Assembly (NCBI GenBank): GCA_030682715.1
Contig: JAUXNQ010000043.1
Location: forward strand, 1 to 36,872
Direction: 5' to 3'
DNA length: 36,872 bases
From: Methylotenera sp.
GTDB taxonomy: Bacteria > Pseudomonadota > Gammaproteobacteria > Burkholderiales > Methylophilaceae
The notes under the pieces were generated by a model. That model made no database searches and was not told where the DNA came from. It saw only the letters and a program-made list of their open reading frames with translations. The position numbers and the translations under genes were made by a program. Below, in pieces: positions 26,651-35,906 of this stretch (the stretch's first letter is position 1; each line of letters starts with the position of its first letter).

Positions 26651-26656
26651 TAATTT

Positions 26657-27583
26657 ATGAAAAAAACAGCATTCTTTTTTCCAGGTCAAGGCTCACAATC
26701 AGTAGGCATGATGAGCGGCTTTGGTGACAATAAAATCATCCGCGACACGTTTCAAGAAGCATCCGATATTTTAGGTGTCGATTTTTGGGCAATGGCCACA
26801 GAAGCAAATGAGCTGATTAACGAAACCAGCAATACTCAGCCTATCATGCTGACAGCAGGTGTTGCTGCTTGGCGTGCATGGCAAGCTGTATCAGACCAAA
26901 TTCCAGCAGTGGTGGCTGGTCATAGCTTGGGTGAATACACAGCCTTGGTGGCTGCTGGTGCATTATCATTTAAAGATGCATTGCCATTGGTTAGATATCG
27001 TGCAGAAGTTATGCAAAATGCGGTGCCAGTTGGTGTGGGTGCGATGGCAGCAATTTTAGGGCTTGATGATGATGCTGTACGCATGGTCTGTGCTGAGGCT
27101 GCGCAAGGTGAAGTGATAGAAGCAGTTAATTTAAATTCACCAGGGCAAGTAGTGATTGCAGGCAATAAAGCCGCTGTAGAGCGTGGTATGGAAGCTGCAA
27201 AAGCTAAGGGTGCTAAGCGCGCACTGGCTTTGCCTGTCAGCGTGCCTTCTCATTGCGCATTAATGCGCCCAGCGGCACTTAAGTTGGCAGATTACTTAAT
27301 TAACGTCGCCGTTAACAAACCGTTGATACCAGTTGTACACAACGCAGATGTGATGGCTTATGATGATAGTGATAAAATAAAAGACGCATTAGTGCGTCAG
27401 TTATACAGCCCAGTGCGTTGGGTTGAGACAGTGCAGTATATTGCGACACAAGGTGTTGCTCAATCTGCCGAGTGCGGGCCAGGCAAAGTGTTGGCAGGCT
27501 TAACTAAGCGTATCGTTGCAGAGTTGCCATGCGTCGCAATTACAAGTAATGAAGCATTACTTGAACTTAAAAACACACTTTAA
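26657..27583 (+). CDS. fabD: Malonyl-CoA:ACP transacylase
   Basis: Transfers the malonyl group from CoA to ACP. The nucleophile is S90 in VVAGHSLGEYTALVAAG and the partner H199 in VPSHCALM. The N-terminal KKTAFFFPGQGSQSVGMM and ECGPGKVLAGL near the C-terminus complete the fold. The 308 residues match the family. No Shine-Dalgarno is visible: the leader is only A and T with a single G, so initiation must rely on an unstructured AT-rich leader. Confidence 0.96.
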   Translation: MKKTAFFFPGQGSQSVGMMSGFGDNKIIRDTFQEASDILGVDFWAMATEANELINETSNTQPIMLTAGVAAWRAWQAVSDQIPAVVAGHSLGEYTALVAAGALSFKDALPLVRYRAEVMQNAVPVGVGAMAAILGLDDDAVRMVCAEAAQGEVIEAVNLNSPGQVVIAGNKAAVERGMEAAKAKGAKRALALPVSVPSHCALMRPAALKLADYLINVAVNKPLIPVVHNADVMAYDDSDKIKDALVRQLYSPVRWVETVQYIATQGVAQSAECGPGKVLAGLTKRIVAELPCVAITSNEALLELKNTL

Positions 27584-27601
27584 TTTTATACAGAGGTACT
27601 T

Positions 27602-28342
27602 ATGTTAACAGGACAAATTGCATTAATTACAGGTGCAAGCCGTGGCATTGGCGCTGCAATTGCTTTAGAGTTGGGTAAGCAAGGTGCTACAGTGATTGGT
27701 ACTGCAACTTCTGACAAAGGTGCAACTGCTATTACGGAGGCTTTTTCCGAAGCTGGCATTAAAGGCGAGGGCATGTCATTAAATGTTAATGATGCTGAAC
27801 AGGTTGAGGTGACACTAAAAGCGATTAGTGAAAAGTATGGCGATGTAAGTGTGTTAGTAAACAATGCAGGCATTACACGCGATACTTTACTAATGCGTAT
27901 GAAGGATGATGATTGGGATGTTGTCATTAGCACTAATCTGACCTCAGTGTTTCGCATGAGCCAAGCAGTTTTACGTCCAATGATGAAAGCGCGTACAGGG
28001 CGTATTATTAGCATTTCATCAGTAGTTGGCCATATGGGTAACGCAGGACAGACTAACTATGCGGCGGCTAAAGCAGGTATGACTGGCTTTACAAAATCAT
28101 TGGCTGCAGAGGTTGGAAGTCGTGGAATTACTGTAAACTGTGTGGCGCCAGGTTTTATTGAAACCGACATGACAGCAGAGCTGTCTGAAGATATCACTAA
28201 TAAAATGCTTGCTCGCATTCCTGTAGGGCGTTTAGGGTCAGTAAAAGAAATCGCAGCAACTGTTGCATTCTTAGCTTCACCAAATGCGGCTTACATTACT
28301 GGTGAAACAATCCATGTAAATGGTGGGATGTTAATGGTTTAA
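27602..28342 (+). CDS. fabG: 3-oxoacyl-ACP reductase
   Basis: NADPH-dependent reduction of 3-oxoacyl-ACP. This short-chain dehydrogenase of 246 residues has the cofactor loop TGASRGIG at 10-17, NNAG at 87-90 and the active-site set S140, Y153, K157 (ISISSVVGH, TNYAAAKAG). The ending ITGETIHVNGGMLMV is typical of FabG. GAGG lies 7 bases before the ATG. It is 18 bp from fabD. A promoter for acpP is predicted in the 139 bp that follow. Confidence 0.96.
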   Translation: MLTGQIALITGASRGIGAAIALELGKQGATVIGTATSDKGATAITEAFSEAGIKGEGMSLNVNDAEQVEVTLKAISEKYGDVSVLVNNAGITRDTLLMRMKDDDWDVVISTNLTSVFRMSQAVLRPMMKARTGRIISISSVVGHMGNAGQTNYAAAKAGMTGFTKSLAAEVGSRGITVNCVAPGFIETDMTAELSEDITNKMLARIPVGRLGSVKEIAATVAFLASPNAAYITGETIHVNGGMLMV

Positions 28343-28393
28343 TGGCTTTTTGTATAAAGATGCTGTTAGATTTGCTACTATTGATTAAGTTTT

Positions 28394-28421
28394 TTGTATT
28401 ATCGTTGAGTTTTGGTAGAAT
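28394..28421 (+). promoter_or_regulatory. Predicted acpP promoter
   Basis: TTGTAT (28394-28399) and TAGAAT (28416-28421) with a 16-bp spacer lie about 60 bp before the acpP ATG. The -10 is good and the -35 moderate. A separate promoter would fit the high demand for ACP. Confidence 0.4.
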
Positions 28422-28481
28422 GATGCCTTAGCTGAACTATTTTTTATATTTAAGCTATTTTTTATATTAAGGGGTATTTAG

Positions 28482-28718
28482 ATGTCTGACATCGAACAAC
28501 GTGTTAAAAAAATTGTTGCTGAACAACTAGGTGCAAATGAAGCTGATGTTAAAAATGCATCATCATTTGTAGATGATTTAGGTGCTGATTCACTAGACAC
28601 AGTGGAGTTAGTAATGGCGCTAGAAGAAGAGTTTGACTGCGAAATTCCTGATGAAGAAGCAGAAAAAATCACTACAGTTCAATTAGCGATTGATTACATC
28701 AATACTAACCTCAAATAA
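28482..28718 (+). CDS. acpP: Acyl carrier protein
   Basis: Carries growing acyl chains on a 4'-phosphopantetheine arm for fatty acid, lipid A and phospholipid synthesis. This acidic four-helix protein of 78 residues has the attachment serine S37 in [27 protein letters not shown] is placed 7 bases before the ATG. It is bordered by a predicted promoter upstream and a terminator downstream, so it is probably made partly from its own short transcript, between fabG and fabF as usual. Confidence 0.98.
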   Translation: MSDIEQRVKKIVAEQLGANEADVKNASSFVDDLGADSLDTVELVMALEEEFDCEIPDEEAEKITTVQLAIDYINTNLK

Positions 28719-28728
28719 ATTCACAATT

Positions 28729-28771
28729 AGGCAGTTGGCTCATTCAGAGCTTACTGCCTTTTGCCTTTTTG
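28729..28771 (+). terminator. Intrinsic terminator after acpP
   Basis: AGGCAGT pairs with ACTGCCT, and inside it GCTC pairs with GAGC, separated by a 2-by-2 internal loop. It is followed by a T-rich tract containing one GCC interruption. It lies 10 bp after the acpP stop codon. Confidence 0.8.
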
Positions 28772-28883
28772 TTTCCTAGACCTCGTCTTAAAGCGCTTTT
28801 TTAAAGCGGCTTTATCATCCAATGGATAAGTGACATCACTAGACGCGGAATAGAAACCGAGATAGTCCTTGTTGTACAGTGTA

Positions 28884-28903
28884 GCCGTGAACTAGTTCAC
28901 GGC
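28884..28903. promoter_or_regulatory. 20-bp perfect palindrome before fabF
   Basis: GCCGTGAACTAGTTCACGGC reads the same on both strands and lies 42 bp before the fabF ATG. It could be an operator for a dimeric repressor overlapping the fabF promoter, or an 8-bp hairpin with a CTAG loop in the leader RNA. There is no T tract after it, so it is not a terminator. No known fatty-acid regulator site (FadR, FabR type) matches by eye. Confidence 0.6.
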
Positions 28904-28945
28904 CTATGTAATACACATAGTAAAGAATTCTTAGAGGTATCCTGT

Positions 28946-30178
28946 ATGTCTAAACGTAGAGTTGTAGTAACTGGTCTTGGTGTTGTTTCACCTGTTGGAA
29001 TTGGTGTTAAAACTGCTTGGGATAATTTGGTTGCTGGTAAGTCTGGCATTACGCAAATTACTAAATTTGACGCAAGTGCATTTTCATCGACTATCGCAGG
29101 CGAGGTGAAAAACTTCAATCCTGAAGATTTCATCACTGCAAAAGACGCGAGACGCATGGATACTTTTATTCAATACGGCCTAGCTGCCGCTATTGAAGCA
29201 GTTAAAGACTCAGGTATTGTCGCCACAGAAGAAAATGCTGAACGTATTGGTGTTTCAATCGGATCTGGCATTGGCGGTATGCAACTTATAGAAGATACAG
29301 ATATTATTTATAAAGAGTCTGGTCCGCGTAAAATCTCACCATTCTTCATTCCAGGTACTATTATCAATATGATCTCAGGTAATCTGAGTATTATGTTTGG
29401 TTTTAAAGGTCCTAATGTTTCTATCGTAACAGCATGCACAACTGGAACTCACTCGATTGGTGACGCTTCACGCATGATTGAGTACGGCGATGCTGATGTG
29501 ATGATTGCTGGTGGTGCAGAAGCTGCGATTACACGTTTAAGCGTAGGTGGCTTTGCCGCTTCACGTGCACTTTCAACACGTAATGATGACCCTGCAACAG
29601 CTAGTCGCCCTTGGGACAAAGATCGTGATGGTTTTGTCATTGGTGAAGGCGCTGGCGTGATGGTGCTAGAAGAGTATGAGCATGCAAAAAAACGTGGCGC
29701 GAAGATTTATGCGGAACTGAGTGGTTACGGCATGAGTGCTGATGCTTACCACATGACTGCGCCAAACATGGATGGCCCGCGCCGTTCTATGCGTAATGCA
29801 ATGCAGAACGCTGGCATCAATCCAGATGCAGTGCAATATGTAAACGCGCACGGCACATCAACACCGCTTGGTGATGCCAACGAAACGAATGCAATTAAAG
29901 CTGCGTTTGGTGATCATGCCTACAAGTTTGTAGTGAACTCTACTAAATCAATGACAGGTCATTTGCTTGGTGGTGCTGGTGGATTAGAATCAGTATTTAC
30001 CGTACTTGCAATCCACAATCAACTGTCTCCACCTACCATTAATATCTTTAACCAAGATCCAGAGTGTGATTTAGATTACTGTGCTAATACTGCACGTGAT
30101 ATGAAAATTGAGTACGCACTGAAAAATAACTTTGGTTTTGGTGGTACTAATGGCAGTTTAGTATTTAAAAAAATCTAA
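28946..30178 (+). CDS. fabF: 3-oxoacyl-ACP synthase II
   Basis: Elongating condensing enzyme. The active-site triad is C164 ([10 protein letters not shown]), H302 ([12 protein letters not shown]) and H339 ([13 protein letters not shown]). [16 protein letters not shown] opens the protein and [17 protein letters not shown] closes it. The 410 residues are normal. AGAGGT precedes the ATG. It is separated from acpP by a terminator and a 20-bp palindrome, and followed by its own terminator, so it may be a single-gene unit. Confidence 0.97.
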   Translation: MSKRRVVVTGLGVVSPVGIGVKTAWDNLVAGKSGITQITKFDASAFSSTIAGEVKNFNPEDFITAKDARRMDTFIQYGLAAAIEAVKDSGIVATEENAERIGVSIGSGIGGMQLIEDTDIIYKESGPRKISPFFIPGTIINMISGNLSIMFGFKGPNVSIVTACTTGTHSIGDASRMIEYGDADVMIAGGAEAAITRLSVGGFAASRALSTRNDDPATASRPWDKDRDGFVIGEGAGVMVLEEYEHAKKRGAKIYAELSGYGMSADAYHMTAPNMDGPRRSMRNAMQNAGINPDAVQYVNAHGTSTPLGDANETNAIKAAFGDHAYKFVVNSTKSMTGHLLGGAGGLESVFTVLAIHNQLSPPTINIFNQDPECDLDYCANTARDMKIEYALKNNFGFGGTNGSLVFKKI

Positions 30179-30198
30179 GTAGCAATAATTGCTGTTAC

Positions 30199-30236
30199 AT
30201 AAGCCCGCATTGATAGCCATTGCGGGCTTATTATTA
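30199..30236 (+). terminator. Intrinsic terminator after fabF
   Basis: ATAAGCCCGCA pairs with TGCGGGCTTAT, an 11-bp perfect stem with an 11-base loop, followed by TATTA. It closes the fatty acid block before pabC. Confidence 0.8.
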
Positions 30237-30283
30237 GCTGTTTTAATAGTGTATTTGTGGTCTGTATGGTTTAATTACGTCTT

Positions 30284-31120
30284 ATGATTCATCATCACAC
30301 ATCTTTAGTAAATGGCAGTTTTGATCAAGAAATTTCAGCCGTAGACCGTGGATTTACTTACGGGGATGGTGTCTTTCGGACGATGAAAATTAGAGATGGT
30401 CAACCTGTTAGCTGGCCTTTTCATTATCAGAAGTTGGTGGCAGATTGTGCTGTGATTGGGATAGTTTGTCCGAGTGCTGAGTTGTTAATGTTGGATATTC
30501 AGCAACTTTTTCCTATCGACGAGTTTGATAATGCTGAAGTTTCTGTCGCTAAAGTTATTATCACCAGAGGCGAGGGTGAGCGAGGCTATGCACCGCCTGC
30601 GGTCACAATCCCCACGCGTGTATTAATTAAATCGGCAATGCCTACCTATGCCGAAACCAATTATGTACAGGGGGTTCGCTTACACTTGTGTGAAACACGG
30701 TTAGCCTTACAGCCTAAACTTGCTGGTATCAAGCATCTTAATCGCTTGGAAAATATACTGGCGCGTATGGAATGGCGTGAAGAATCTATCTTTGATGGCC
30801 TTATGCTGGATACGAACGGTAATGTGATTGAATGTACGATGAGTAATATTTTTATCCGTGTAGGTAACCACTTATACACGCCAGATTTAAGCCAGTGTGG
30901 TGTTGCTGGCATTACCAGGCAAAGAATACTTGGTTTAGAAAGCTTACTTGGCTTGACTTGTAGTCAAGCAACATTAACATTACCAGAACTGCTCAGTGCA
31001 GATGAAGTGTTGATTTGTAATAGTCTGTATGGTGCATTTCAGGTCACTGCAATAGGTAATCAAACATGGGAGCAACAGAATTTGGCTTCTAAAATAAGAA
31101 ATATACTCACTCATGGTTAA
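30284..31120 (+). CDS. pabC: Aminodeoxychorismate lyase
   Basis: PLP enzyme that releases pyruvate from 4-amino-4-deoxychorismate to give p-aminobenzoate for folate. This fold-type IV protein of 278 residues has the PLP lysine K150 in LAGIKHLNRLENILAR. DRGFTYGDGVFRTMKI and IITRGEGERGYAPP are family blocks, as is GVAGITRQRIL. It is placed between fabF and mltG exactly as in E. coli. Its 3' end overlaps mltG by 8 bp. The ATG has no clear ribosome site. Confidence 0.93.
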   Translation: MIHHHTSLVNGSFDQEISAVDRGFTYGDGVFRTMKIRDGQPVSWPFHYQKLVADCAVIGIVCPSAELLMLDIQQLFPIDEFDNAEVSVAKVIITRGEGERGYAPPAVTIPTRVLIKSAMPTYAETNYVQGVRLHLCETRLALQPKLAGIKHLNRLENILARMEWREESIFDGLMLDTNGNVIECTMSNIFIRVGNHLYTPDLSQCGVAGITRQRILGLESLLGLTCSQATLTLPELLSADEVLICNSLYGAFQVTAIGNQTWEQQNLASKIRNILTHG

Positions 31121-32108
31121 ACGCATTAAAGGTTGGCTTTTTATCTGTCTAATCACTACTGTATTGCTAGCAGGATGGCTAGTGTACTACTCGATTACTC
31201 CGCTGAAGCTGCAGCCTAGTAGCCAAGAGATTGTGATTGCGCCTAATAGTGGGCTCCGAAGTATTGCGAACCAATTAGTCTACCAAGGTGTATTACGTGA
31301 GCCTTGGCGATTTGTTTTGATTGCCAAGCTTTTAAATAAAGAACAATATTTACAGGCTGGCAGTTACACCTTAAATAAAAACATTTCACCTTATCAGCTG
31401 TTACGCTCGCTCAATTATGGCAAGACAACCCAAGGTAGTGTTACTTTTATTGAAGGGCGTACCTTTGCACAGATGCGTGAAAAACTTGCAAAGAATGACG
31501 CAGTTAAGCAAACCATTCAAAGTTTATCTGACCGTGAAATTATGCAATTACTTGGCTCGCCTTATAACGTGCCAGAGGGGTTGTTTTTCCCAGATACGTT
31601 TTACTTTAATCGTGACACAACAGATATTGCGTTGTTGAAAGTCAGCTACGATGCCATGCAGGCTAAGCTGTATAAAGCATGGCAAAACCGAGAAGAAAAC
31701 TTACCCTATAAAAATAGCTACGAGGCTTTAATTATGGCTTCAATTGTTGAAAAAGAGACAGGCAAGGCAAGTGAGCGTCCAATTATAGCGGGTGTTTTCA
31801 TTAACAGAATGCGTATTGGCATGCGATTGCAGACTGATCCAACGGTAATTTATGGAATGGGTTTACAATTTAACGGTAACATACGAAAAAAAGATTTATT
31901 AACAGATACGCCCTATAACACTTATACAAGAGGTGGCTTACCACCGACGCCCATCGCAATGCCTGGTATTGCTGCCATTGAAGCCGCTTTGCACCCTGCT
32001 AAAACCCAAGCACTTTATTTTGTGGGTAAGGGTGATGGTAGTCATGTGTTTTCTAACAACCTAAATGATCATAACCGAGCAGTCGTGCGTTATCAGTTGA
32101 AAAAGTAA
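31113..32108 (+). CDS. mltG: Endolytic transglycosylase MltG
   Basis: Inner-membrane lytic transglycosylase that cuts nascent peptidoglycan and sets glycan strand length. The 331-residue protein has one N-terminal membrane helix (about 8-28) with the catalytic YceG-like domain outside. The catalytic glutamate is E213 in [16 protein letters not shown], followed by [13 protein letters not shown]. The late [20 protein letters not shown] and [11 protein letters not shown] are diagnostic. It overlaps pabC by 8 bp and sits 4 bp before tmk. Confidence 0.95.
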   Translation: MVKRIKGWLFICLITTVLLAGWLVYYSITPLKLQPSSQEIVIAPNSGLRSIANQLVYQGVLREPWRFVLIAKLLNKEQYLQAGSYTLNKNISPYQLLRSLNYGKTTQGSVTFIEGRTFAQMREKLAKNDAVKQTIQSLSDREIMQLLGSPYNVPEGLFFPDTFYFNRDTTDIALLKVSYDAMQAKLYKAWQNREENLPYKNSYEALIMASIVEKETGKASERPIIAGVFINRMRIGMRLQTDPTVIYGMGLQFNGNIRKKDLLTDTPYNTYTRGGLPPTPIAMPGIAAIEAALHPAKTQALYFVGKGDGSHVFSNNLNDHNRAVVRYQLKK

Positions 32109-32112
32109 ATAT

Positions 32113-32718
32113 ATGGAAGCCAAGTTTATTACGTTAGAAGGGATGGATGGTGCAGGTAAAAGCACGCATATCTCCAGTATTATTGAATTACTGAGCGCTC
32201 GTGGCGTAGAGGTTGTTTCAACACGTGAACCAGGCGGCACTGCGCTAGGTGAGCGTTTGAGGGAGTTGTTGTTGCATGAGGCTATGCACCCAGAAACTGA
32301 AACTTTATTAATGTTTGCAGCTAGGCGTGAGCATATTGCTCAGGTGATTAAGCCTGCATTAGCACGTGGAGCTTACGTTCTGTCTGATCGTTTCACAGAT
32401 GCGACTTATGCTTACCAATGTGGCGCTAAAGGTGTAGAAGCTTCAAAAATAGAACTGTTGGAACACTGGGTGCAAGATGGCTTACAACCAGATATGACAT
32501 TACTGTTTGATGTACCTGTTGAAGTTAGCATGCAACGGTTGTCCGCTGCGCGTACGCCAGATAAATTTGAAAGAGAATCTGCTGGTTTCTTTATGCGTAT
32601 ACGCAATGCTTATTTGCAGCGTGCACAACAAAACTCTGCCAGATTTAAAATCATTGATGGTAATCGACCTTTAGACGAGGTCGCCAAATCGGTGGCACAA
32701 GCGATAGCCTCTTTATGA
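32113..32718 (+). CDS. tmk: Thymidylate kinase
   Basis: Phosphorylates dTMP to dTDP with ATP. The P-loop is in [12 protein letters not shown] at residues 8-19, the DR(F/Y) motif in [13 protein letters not shown], and [18 protein letters not shown] forms the substrate lid region. The 201 residues are of normal length. The stop overlaps the holB ATG (ATGA). Confidence 0.96.
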   Translation: MEAKFITLEGMDGAGKSTHISSIIELLSARGVEVVSTREPGGTALGERLRELLLHEAMHPETETLLMFAARREHIAQVIKPALARGAYVLSDRFTDATYAYQCGAKGVEASKIELLEHWVQDGLQPDMTLLFDVPVEVSMQRLSAARTPDKFERESAGFFMRIRNAYLQRAQQNSARFKIIDGNRPLDEVAKSVAQAIASL

Positions 32719-33713
32719 CTAACGCTAACACTTACCCATGGCAAACCCAACTATGGGAGCGTTTAACGCAAGATAGTCAACGCTTGCCGCACGCTATTTT
32801 GCTACATGGCAGGGCAGGCATTGGTAAGTACGATTTCGCACGTAGTTTTAGTCAGGCTTTATTGTGTTTGAATAAAATGCCGAATGGAGGCGCATGTAAA
32901 ACATGTGCTAGCTGCCACTGGTTTAATGATGAGAGCCACCCTGATTTTCGTTTGTTGAGCCCTGAACAAGAAGCTGAATCTGATGATGCTGTGCCTAGTA
33001 AAAAGACCAAGAAGAAAACGCAGATTTCCGTTGCACAGATTCGTGATTTAAGTGACTTTTTGAGCTTATCAAGCCATCAAAGTAGTGGTCTCCGTATTGT
33101 TTTAATTCATCCAGCTGAAACATTGAATATAGCATCTGCAAATGCATTACTCAAAATGCTAGAAGAGCCAGCGCAAGGTGTAATTTTTATCTTAGTTGCA
33201 CATCAATTGCAGCGACTACTCCCAACGATTATCAGTCGATGTCAAAAAATAAACATGCCTGTACCCAATGAGTCTCAAGCGCTGTCATGGCTAGAGGAGC
33301 AGGGGGTTAAAAATGCAAAGCAGCAATTAGCTTATTTAGAAGGCTCCCCAATTAAGGTGTTTTCTGAACAAATACAGTTTGATCAATTGTCTGATATTTG
33401 GAAACATCTGGCACTGGGCCCTAAACTGGAGCCTTATGTCCTTGCGCCGTTATTAATCGCAAACTCAGCTGAGGCTGGTGTGATCACCATTCAGAAATGG
33501 ATATATGATATGGTTGCCATTAAGTTGGGGCAACAAGCACGCTATCATTTGCAACACATCGGCGCTTTGCAAGCGCTGGCGGACAGAGTAAACTTGAGTA
33601 AACTGTTCGATATGCATAAAAAAATGAATGAGTTAAGAAAATTAGCCTCACATCCATTGAATCATGAGTTGCAGATGGAAGGCCTTTTACTTGATTACAC
33701 TAAGATATTTTAA
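32715..33713 (+). CDS. holB: DNA polymerase III subunit delta prime
   Basis: Subunit of the clamp loader that places the beta clamp on DNA. The AAA+ fold has a degenerate Walker A, GRAGIGKY at 32-39, in which the usual Ser/Thr is tyrosine, as expected for a subunit that does not hydrolyse ATP. Cysteines C51, C61, C64 and C67 form the zinc module, and [14 protein letters not shown] and TIISRCQ follow. A charged low-complexity insert ([20 protein letters not shown]) lies at about 84-103. The 332 residues are normal. Its last codons start a 15-bp tandem repeat that continues past the stop. Confidence 0.93.
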   Translation: MTNANTYPWQTQLWERLTQDSQRLPHAILLHGRAGIGKYDFARSFSQALLCLNKMPNGGACKTCASCHWFNDESHPDFRLLSPEQEAESDDAVPSKKTKKKTQISVAQIRDLSDFLSLSSHQSSGLRIVLIHPAETLNIASANALLKMLEEPAQGVIFILVAHQLQRLLPTIISRCQKINMPVPNESQALSWLEEQGVKNAKQQLAYLEGSPIKVFSEQIQFDQLSDIWKHLALGPKLEPYVLAPLLIANSAEAGVITIQKWIYDMVAIKLGQQARYHLQHIGALQALADRVNLSKLFDMHKKMNELRKLASHPLNHELQMEGLLLDYTKIF

Positions 33714-33795
33714 ATATAGATATTTTAAATCTGGATATTTTCAATATGATTTTTTTAGAGCTAGATTTTTTAATTTCGATTTTTTCGTTAATTTG
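33704..33795 (+). repeat. Decaying 15-bp tandem repeat across the holB stop codon
   Basis: Units beginning GATATTTT or GATTTTTT start at 33704, 33719, 33734, 33748, 33764 and 33778, so the period is 14-16 bp over six units. The first two, GATATTTTAAATATA and GATATTTTAAATCTG, are nearly identical and duplicate the holB ending IF-stop in frame; later ones are increasingly diverged. The last unit can pair with the following AAAAAAATC to form an AT-only hairpin. Confidence 0.8.
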
Positions 33796-33840
33796 ATAAA
33801 AAAAATCATTTTAAGTAGAGTTTCTCACTAGAGTTTAATT

Positions 33841-34224
33841 ATGGCTGAAGATTTACAAGACGAAATTAAAAGTGCAAATACAACTACACCCAAACCTGGG
33901 GTTTTGTCACTAGCTATCAAGGAAAAAGCCGCACTATATGCAGCTTACATGCCATTTTTAGTTGGGGGAGGGTTATTTATTCCAACCACTAAGGCATTTC
34001 AAATGGGCGAAGAAGTGTTTATGCTGCTTAGCTTGATTGATGACCCAGTAAAGCTAAAAGTGGTTGGCAATGTTGTTTGGATTACGCCCAACACACAAGG
34101 TAATAAACCACAGGGTATTGGCGTGCAGTTTAATGAAAAAAGCGGTGGCTTAGAAGCTCGCACAAAGATAGAAGGACTTTTAGGTAACGCGCTTAAATCA
34201 TTACGTGCTACTCATACGATTTAG
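33841..34224 (+). CDS. pilZ: PilZ-domain protein, type IV pilus type
   Basis: A 127-residue protein of the original PilZ type needed for type IV pilus assembly in Pseudomonas and Xanthomonas. LSLAIKEKAALYAAYMPFLV and GGGLFIPTTKAFQMGEEVF match it well, with GIGVQF at the end of the barrel. The N-terminal RxxxR of c-di-GMP-binding PilZ domains is absent, as is normal for this branch, which acts through protein contacts. In betaproteobacteria pilZ is often found between holB and tatD, as here. The 127-bp gap before it is repeat-derived and very AT-rich. Confidence 0.9.
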   Translation: MAEDLQDEIKSANTTTPKPGVLSLAIKEKAALYAAYMPFLVGGGLFIPTTKAFQMGEEVFMLLSLIDDPVKLKVVGNVVWITPNTQGNKPQGIGVQFNEKSGGLEARTKIEGLLGNALKSLRATHTI

Positions 34225-34233
34225 TTGGAAACC

Positions 34234-35004
34234 ATGCTTGTTGATTCTCATTGCCATCTCAATTTCCCTGAGCTATTAGCCAACCTTCCAGCCATTAAAC
34301 AGTCTATGCAGGATAATCAGGTAGGGCATGCCTTGTGCATTTCAGTCACTTTGCCTGATTTCCCTCAAGTTTTGGCACTTGCAGAGGAAAATGAAAATTT
34401 TTATGCCTCTGTGGGTGTTCATCCCGATTATGAAGACATTCAAGAGCCTACCGTCGATGAATTAATCAAACTTGCTAATCATCCTAAGGTGATTGCCATT
34501 GGTGAAACGGGATTAGATTACTTTAGACTCACGGGTGACCTAGAGTGGCAGCGTACACGGTTCCGTACGCATATACGCGCTGCGATTGCTACTGGTAAGC
34601 CGTTGGTGATTCATACACGAAACTCACCTGAAGATACCTTGCGTATTATGCGAGAAGAAAACGCACAACAAGTTGGTGGTGTGATGCATTGTTTTACAGA
34701 AAGCTTGGACGTTGCATTGGAGGCGATTGCGTTAGGATTTTATATTTCATTCTCTGGCATCATCACTTTCAAAAATGCACATACCATTAAAGAAGTGGCT
34801 AAGCATGTGCCATTAGATCGAATTCTGGTGGAAACGGATTCACCTTATTTAGCGCCAACGCCTTATCGTGGAAGGACAAACCAGCCGAGCTATGTCAAGC
34901 ATGTGGCTGAGGAGGTTGCTAATCTACGAGGTATTTCTTTTGATGTGCTTGCTGCGGCTACGACGGAGAATTTCTTCCGCTTGTTTAAGCATGCTAAGCA
35001 CTAA
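34234..35004 (+). CDS. tatD: TatD family metal-dependent deoxyribonuclease
   Basis: TIM-barrel hydrolase related to E. coli YcfH/TatD, with 3'-5' exonuclease activity known in the family. Metal ligands are in VDSHCHLNF, AIGETGLDYF, PLVIHTRNS, GVMHCFTES and VETDSPYLAP. The 256 residues are of typical length. The ATG at 34234 is chosen because the family starts M-x-VDSHCHL; a TTG at 34225 directly after the pilZ stop would add three residues. The member next to holB in E. coli is ycfH. Confidence 0.9.
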   Translation: MLVDSHCHLNFPELLANLPAIKQSMQDNQVGHALCISVTLPDFPQVLALAEENENFYASVGVHPDYEDIQEPTVDELIKLANHPKVIAIGETGLDYFRLTGDLEWQRTRFRTHIRAAIATGKPLVIHTRNSPEDTLRIMREENAQQVGGVMHCFTESLDVALEAIALGFYISFSGIITFKNAHTIKEVAKHVPLDRILVETDSPYLAPTPYRGRTNQPSYVKHVAEEVANLRGISFDVLAAATTENFFRLFKHAKH

Positions 35005-35065
35005 TTTGTCTAATCTCTGCGCACAGTAAAATTGTAGGCGCAGGCATCACAGATAAAGGTTGTCC

Positions 35066-35827
35066 ATGCAATTAACAATGTTAGGAGTAGGTTCAAGTGC
35101 TGGTACGCCAATGATTGGCTGCCAATGCAACACTTGCGTATCTACAGATAAGCGTAACCATAGAACGCGTTGCTCAAGTGCTATCACGATGGACAATGGC
35201 AACGTGATTCTTATCGACACAGGGCCAGATTTGCGTCATCAAGCCTTGAGGGAAGGTTTGATGAATGTGAATGCCGTGCTTTACACGCATACGCACGCTG
35301 ATCATTTACATGGTATTGATGATTTGCGCGCTTACTGTCAAAAACAGCGCTGTCAAATTCCGCTATATGGTAGCCCAGACGCAATGCGACATATCGCAGA
35401 TAAATTTGGCTATACGTTGCGTGAGGCAGGTGACTTTTGGGATTTACCCATCCTGAAAGTAAATCCTGTTGTTGCATCATTCACATTGTTTGACCAAGTC
35501 ATCATACCGATTCCAATCAAGCATGGACACAGTGACATATATGGCTACCGAATTGGTAACTTAGTATATTTGACGGATGTTTCTGCAATACCAGACACAT
35601 CGATGGCACTTTTGAAAGATGTTGATGTTTTGTTATTAGATTGTTTGCGCGTCACCCCACACTATAGCCACATCAATGTGGAACAAAGCTTGGCTTTTGC
35701 TAGTCAGATAGGGGCTAAGGTAACTTACTTGATTCATATGACACATGACTTGGAATACACTACACTCAGCGCGCAGTTGCCAGATAATGTGTTTGTTGGC
35801 TATGATGGATTAAAAATTACGATGTAG
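35066..35827 (+). CDS. PhnP-like metallo-beta-lactamase-fold hydrolase
   Basis: A 253-residue MBL-fold phosphodiesterase-like protein. The active-site motif is THTHADHLHGIDDLRAYC, with further ligands in IKHGHSDIYGYR, YLTDVSAIPD and LIHMTHD. The early LGVGSSAGTPMIGCQCNTC with paired cysteines resembles PhnP, whose Cys cluster binds a structural zinc. No other phosphonate genes are near, so a cyclic-phosphate hydrolase of other use is more likely than C-P lyase function. AAAGG lies 8 bases before the ATG at 35066. An imperfect hairpin with CTGCGC/GCGCAG arms (35017-35043) lies between it and tatD. Confidence 0.85.
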   Translation: MQLTMLGVGSSAGTPMIGCQCNTCVSTDKRNHRTRCSSAITMDNGNVILIDTGPDLRHQALREGLMNVNAVLYTHTHADHLHGIDDLRAYCQKQRCQIPLYGSPDAMRHIADKFGYTLREAGDFWDLPILKVNPVVASFTLFDQVIIPIPIKHGHSDIYGYRIGNLVYLTDVSAIPDTSMALLKDVDVLLLDCLRVTPHYSHINVEQSLAFASQIGAKVTYLIHMTHDLEYTTLSAQLPDNVFVGYDGLKITM

Positions 35828-35906
35828 TAGTAAACCAATTAATCAGTGAGACGTTTGTTAATGCACCGATAAATGAGATAATAAAGTGTTAATTATGGAG
35901 ATATAT

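Noticed and set aside
28782-28815. Second terminator between acpP and fabF built on AAAGCGCTTT and GCTTTA repeats
   Set aside because: The arms can pair in several competing ways and no T tract follows the last arm; the hairpin at 28729-28771 is sufficient.
33704-33795. Possible short CRISPR-like array
   Set aside because: The units are directly adjacent with no spacers and decay progressively; they are simple tandem repeats.
35066-35827. Assignment as PhnP of the C-P lyase pathway
   Set aside because: Sequence motifs fit, but no phosphonate genes are in the window, so the pathway role is unsupported.
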